In this document: positions 6,214-9,071 of the stretch, piece by piece
Layout: every line of letters begins with the position of its first letter
How positions within the stretch are numbered: the first letter of the stretch is position 1
Assembly: GCA_003242195.1 (NCBI GenBank)
Contig: QGUQ01000054.1
Span: 1-9,071, forward strand
Source: Bacillota bacterium
Lineage (GTDB): Bacteria; Bacillota; Sulfobacillia; Thermaerobacterales; Thermaerobacteraceae
Length of the DNA: 9,071 nt
Direction of reading: 5' to 3'
Position numbers and translations under genes: made by a program
The notes under the pieces: model-generated
Database searches by the model: none
The model's input: the letters and a program-made list of their open reading frames with translations, nothing else
Told to the model about the DNA's origin: nothing

Positions 6214-7692
6214 CCCATCCGCTGGCGCCTCGTGGCCTGGTTCGGGTCGGTCTTTGCCCTGGCCGTCCTGGCCGGGTCGTTGGCCAGTTATGCCTTTCAT
6301 GCCCGCGCCCATTACGAGGGGATCGACCGGGCTCTCATCGTCGCGGTTCGGGCGGTCACCCGGGACGGGGCGGGCGAGAGCCACTTCACCCATATCGCGG
6401 GTCAGCAAGGGGTCGCCCTGGTCCTCCGCGTCTACGAGAACGGCAGGATCCAGGCCCGGACGCCGGGCGAGGCGGCGCCCGATGTGGACCCGCGGGCCAT
6501 CCTGGCGCGGCCGGCGGGCCCGGCCTACGGCTTCATCCCGGCGTTGGCCCCATCCGTCGTCCGGCGGCCGCAGGCCGGGGGAACTTTCGGGATCATCTAT
6601 GACGGCAAGCAGAGATGGCGGGTTTACGTGGAAAGGGGCGGCATCGGTTCGGCGGCGGGCGCGGCGGGTAACGGCGCCGGTCCCTATGACTTCTCCGGCG
6701 GTAACGGGGGGACCACCGCCGGGACCAACGGCAACGGGTACGTGGTGGCCATGGCACCCCTCGGGCCGCTGGACAACTCCATGGCGGAATACCGCGTGGT
6801 GCTGACGGGGGTCGGCCTCGGCGGCTCCCTGGTGGCCATCCTGGGAATCTGGCTGGTGGCGGGCAGGGCGCTCAGTCCCATCGCCCGCCTCACCGAAACG
6901 GCCCGCGCCATCGCCGCCTCCCGCGACCTGTCCCGGCGCGTCACCGCGACGGGCCGTGACGAGCTGGGCCTCCTCGCCACCACCTTCAACGAGATGCTGG
7001 ACAGCATCGAAACGGCCTACCGACTGCAGCAGCGGTTCGTCGCCGACGCCTCCCACGAGCTGCGCGCGCCCTTGACGGCGATCCTGGGGAACCTCGACCT
7101 CCTCCGCCGGCGCCGCGACATCCCCGAGGAGGAGCGGCAGGAAGCGCTGGAGGAAGCGCAGAGGGAGGCGGCGCGCCTCAGCCGGCTGGTGGCCGACCTG
7201 CTGGCCCTCGCCCGCGCCGACGCCGGCATGCCGCTGGTGCTCCGGCCCCTCGACCTGGACGCCGTGGTCCTGGAAGCCTTCAAGGAGGCGCGAGCCCTCT
7301 CCGCCGACCACGAGTTCGTCCTGGAACCCTTCGAGCCAGTGCGGGTAGCCGGCGACGGAGACCGGCTCAAGCAACTCCTGCTGATCCTCCTGGACAACGC
7401 CATCAAGTATACCCCGTCCGGCGGCCGCATCACCGTGGGGCTGCGCGGCGACGGCGACCGAGCCGAGATCACCGTCCGGGACACGGGCGTGGGCATTCCT
7501 CCCGAGGACCTGCCCCACGTCTTCGAGCGCTTCTACCGGGCCGACCCCGCCCGCAGCCGCGACCCTGGCGGGACGGGCCTGGGGCTGCCCATCGCCCGCT
7601 GGATCGTCGAGCAGCACGAGGGTGACATCACGCTGGAGAGCGAGCCCGGCCGGGGAACGACGGTACGAGTGCTGCTGCCCCGCACGGCATGA
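6211..7692 (+). CDS. Membrane sensor histidine kinase, MprB-like
   Basis: Partner kinase of the upstream regulator, 493 residues if it begins at CTG 6211. The first membrane segment spans about 7-29, the extracytoplasmic sensor region about 30-195 and the second membrane segment about 196-218; a HAMP domain then runs to about 270. The HisKA domain has the H-box SHELRAPLTAILG with phospho-His282. The HATPase domain has the N-box LLDNAIKYTPSGG (Asn396), G1 box DTGVGI (Asp424), F box FERFYR (438-443) and G2 box GGTGLGL (453-459). All catalytic boxes are intact. Residues 143-177, just outside the membrane, are unusually rich in Gly and Asn. Starting at GTG 6232 would remove PIRWRL, the basic stretch typical of kinase N-termini, so the CTG start is preferred. 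No extracytoplasmic ligand domain was recognised. Confidence 0.9.
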   Translation: MPIRWRLVAWFGSVFALAVLAGSLASYAFHARAHYEGIDRALIVAVRAVTRDGAGESHFTHIAGQQGVALVLRVYENGRIQARTPGEAAPDVDPRAILARPAGPAYGFIPALAPSVVRRPQAGGTFGIIYDGKQRWRVYVERGGIGSAAGAAGNGAGPYDFSGGNGGTTAGTNGNGYVVAMAPLGPLDNSMAEYRVVLTGVGLGGSLVAILGIWLVAGRALSPIARLTETARAIAASRDLSRRVTATGRDELGLLATTFNEMLDSIETAYRLQQRFVADASHELRAPLTAILGNLDLLRRRRDIPEEERQEALEEAQREAARLSRLVADLLALARADAGMPLVLRPLDLDAVVLEAFKEARALSADHEFVLEPFEPVRVAGDGDRLKQLLLILLDNAIKYTPSGGRITVGLRGDGDRAEITVRDTGVGIPPEDLPHVFERFYRADPARSRDPGGTGLGLPIARWIVEQHEGDITLESEPGRGTTVRVLLPRTA

Positions 7693-7704
7693 CGGGCTGG
7701 TTCC

Positions 7705-7729
7705 GCCGGCCCGCAGCCGCGGGCCCGGC
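7705..7729 (+). terminator. GC-rich hairpin after the two-component operon
   Basis: GCCGGCCCGC (7705-7714) pairs with GCGGGCCCGGC (7719-7729) around the loop AGCC, with one bulged base. It lies 12 bases after the kinase stop. No T-run follows, so it may be a weak or Rho-assisted terminator. Confidence 0.35.
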
Positions 7730-7741
7730 TCGGGTGGCAGC

Positions 7742-7788
7742 TTCATCCGGGTCTCAGGTTCGTCCTGCAAAATGATAAGATGAACCTG
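7742..7788 (+). promoter_or_regulatory. Possible control region of the reductase gene
   Basis: CTCAGG occurs at 7753-7758 with a degenerate TTCAT 11 bases upstream (7742 register), echoing the boxes near perR and doxX. CAGGTTC (7755-7761) and GAACCTG (7782-7788) form a perfect 7-base inverted repeat separated by 20 bases. The spacer is the most A/T-rich stretch nearby and holds -10-like hexamers (CAAAAT at 7768-7773 and GATAAG). A promoter here is likely; which element controls it is unclear. Confidence 0.35.
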
Positions 7789-7842
7789 TTGCGAGCTACT
7801 TGCAGTGAGACGAGACGCCGCGGGGAGCGGGAGGGAGCGACC

Positions 7843-8937
7843 GTGCAGTCGACACTCCAAGGCGAGCCGGGCCAGGCCGGGGCGGCGACGGGAGAGCTGC
7901 CCCGGTACGACGTAGCCGTCATCGGAGGCGGGCCGGCCGGGCTCTATGCCACCTTTTACGCCGGCCTCCGGGGCATGAAGGCGGTGCTGGTGGAGGCCGC
8001 CGGCCAGCTCGGGGGCCAGCCCGCCCTGGTCTACCCCGAGAAGTGGATCTACGATGTGGCCGGCTTCCCCCGCATCCGGGGCCGGGAACTGGCCGCTGCC
8101 CTCGTCGAGCAGGCCATGCGCTTCGATCCGGACGTGCGGCTGGGCGTGCGGGCCGAGGGGCTGGAGGACGCGGGCGAGGGGTTCTACCGCCTCACCTTGG
8201 CGGACGGGTCGGCCCTTCTGACACGGGGGGTGATCGTGGCGGCCGGGCTCGGGGCCTTCGAACCCAAGCGGCTGCCCGCCCCCGGCCTGGACCGCTGGGA
8301 GGGCCGCGGCCTGACCTATGGCGTACAGCGCCTGGACGACCTGCGCGGTAAGCGCGTGGTGATCGTGGGCGGCGGCGACGCGGCGGTGGACTGGGCGCTG
8401 ATGGCGGGGGAGGTGGCGGCCAGCGTGACCCTCGTCCACCGGCGCCGGCAGGTCAGCGCCCTGGAGGAGAGCGTGCGGGCCTTGCAGGAGAGCCCGGTTC
8501 GCCTGGAGCTGGCGGCGGAAGTCGTCGGGGCCGAGGGCGGGGACGTCCTGGAGCGCGTGCACATCCTGGACAAGGAGACGGGGCAGACGCGTGTTCTCGA
8601 GTGCGACGTGCTGGTCCCCTGCCTCGGTTTCAAGGCCGACCTGGGTCCCCTGGCCCGCTGGGGCTTCACGGTGGAGGGTGGCGAGATCGTGGTAGAACCC
8701 GGTGGCGCGACGTCGCTACCCCGGGTCTATGCCGTGGGCGACGTCGCCCGCTACCCGGGGAAGATCAAGCTCATCACCGTCGGTTTCGCCGAAGCGGCCG
8801 TCGCCGTCAGCCACCTCAAGCGCCAGCTGGATCCGGGCGCTTCGCTGCAACCGGTCCACAGCAGCGAGATGCCAGGGGGGGCGACCGCGGGGGGCACGCC
8901 CGCCGGGCGCAGGGCGCCGGGCGCGGTGGCGGGTTAA
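7843..8937 (+). CDS. Ferredoxin/flavodoxin-NADP+ reductase, thioredoxin-reductase-like (YumC type)
   Basis: FAD- and NADPH-binding reductase of 364 residues that passes electrons between NADP(H) and ferredoxin or flavodoxin in the cytoplasm. The FAD motif GGGPAGLY is at 28-35, the NADPH motif GGGDAAVDW at 176-184, and the second FAD motif YAVGDVARYPGKIKLI begins at 296. The CxxC redox pair of true thioredoxin reductase is missing, which, with the GFAEAAVAVSHLKR region, indicates the YumC-type reductase. The GTG at 7843 has a GGGAGGGAG ribosome site. An ATG at 7780 in the same frame would add 21 residues without a ribosome site and overlap the apparent promoter. The last 20 or so residues are a Gly/Ala/Pro-rich extension beyond the Bacillus protein. 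A 150-base gap and a hairpin separate it from the kinase, so it is probably its own unit. Confidence 0.92.
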   Translation: MQSTLQGEPGQAGAATGELPRYDVAVIGGGPAGLYATFYAGLRGMKAVLVEAAGQLGGQPALVYPEKWIYDVAGFPRIRGRELAAALVEQAMRFDPDVRLGVRAEGLEDAGEGFYRLTLADGSALLTRGVIVAAGLGAFEPKRLPAPGLDRWEGRGLTYGVQRLDDLRGKRVVIVGGGDAAVDWALMAGEVAASVTLVHRRRQVSALEESVRALQESPVRLELAAEVVGAEGGDVLERVHILDKETGQTRVLECDVLVPCLGFKADLGPLARWGFTVEGGEIVVEPGGATSLPRVYAVGDVARYPGKIKLITVGFAEAAVAVSHLKRQLDPGASLQPVHSSEMPGGATAGGTPAGRRAPGAVAG

Positions 8938-9071
8938 CGCCCCCGGGGGGCGCCAGGTGGGCGGCAGCCCGAAGCGGATCGCCGCTTGCGGAGCGCGGGC
9001 CGGGAAGTCCTCCCGGCCCCAGTACACGGCGAGGACGCCATGCGGGCCGGTGGAGCTGCCGGTCGCGAGCA
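8938..9071 (-). CDS. Possible C-terminal part of an unrecognised minus-strand gene (partial)
   Basis: Reading the minus strand inward from the right edge, one frame stays open and has G or C at nearly every third position, the coding signature seen in the other genes here. It includes HGVLAVYWGREDFPARAPQ and then IRFGLPPTW. I do not recognise the protein. The frame has no stop before 8716, which would mean a 222-base convergent overlap with the reductase gene. That is unusual, because the overlapping part is exactly antisense to its codons. The true end is therefore uncertain, and the opposite strand is also open here. Confidence 0.25.

Noticed and set aside
6204..6602. Plus-strand frame opening with ATG at the regulator stop (132 codons)
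   Set aside because: It overlaps the kinase in another frame and its ATG abuts the Shine-Dalgarno. It matters only if the region carries a one-base insertion.
5881..8562. Very long minus-strand open frame (893 codons)
   Set aside because: It lies antisense to the well-supported regulator, kinase and reductase genes. Long antisense frames are expected at this GC content.
8939..8951. GCCCCC/GGGGGGC palindrome after the reductase stop
   Set aside because: It is a homopolymer pair with no loop and no T-run; not supportable as a terminator.

Overview
The window is GC-rich bacterial DNA, with nearly every third codon position G or C. The heme genes belong to the coproporphyrin-dependent branch used by Bacillota and Actinobacteria, and the regulator and ferredoxin-NADP reductase are closest to Bacillota types (PerR-like, YumC-like). 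I infer a high-GC Bacillota lineage, possibly Thermaerobacter- or Symbiobacterium-like. This is inferred from protein character and base composition, not from a search.

Layout, left to right. (1) 3-2446, plus strand: coproporphyrin ferrochelatase (cpfC/hemH) and coproporphyrinogen III oxidase (cgoX/hemY) overlap by 4 bases and form the end of a heme operon. (2) A near-perfect 29-base palindrome at 2437-2465 lies between convergent genes and overlaps the cgoX stop. (3) 4425-2468, minus strand: a PerR-type Fur-family repressor, followed by a membrane-anchored, PQQ-glucose-dehydrogenase-like beta-propeller. (4) 4426-4724: a divergent control region. (5) 4725-5321, plus strand: a DoxX-family membrane protein, then a hairpin terminator. 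(6) 5533-7692: an OmpR-class response regulator and its sensor kinase, resembling MprA/MprB. The kinase probably starts at a CTG codon. (7) 7843-8937: a ferredoxin/flavodoxin-NADP+ reductase of the thioredoxin-reductase-like type. (8) The last about 130 bases may hold the tail of an unrecognised minus-strand gene.

The most striking non-coding signal is in the perR-doxX control region. It holds two arrays of CTCAG-type boxes, each with an exact 11-base period. One has four copies and points toward perR; the other has three copies and points toward doxX. One-turn-spaced direct repeats are the usual target of OmpR/PhoB-class regulators, and such a regulator is encoded next door. A single CTCAGG box, with a degenerate partner 11 bases upstream, also precedes the reductase gene.

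My inference is that the right two-thirds of the window is a redox or envelope-stress neighbourhood: peroxide-type repressor, DoxX, two-component system and flavin reductase. All familiar genes look intact. No mobile elements, CRISPR arrays, tRNA or rRNA genes were seen. No gap between called genes exceeds 300 bases; the largest, 4426-4724, is described in the entries.
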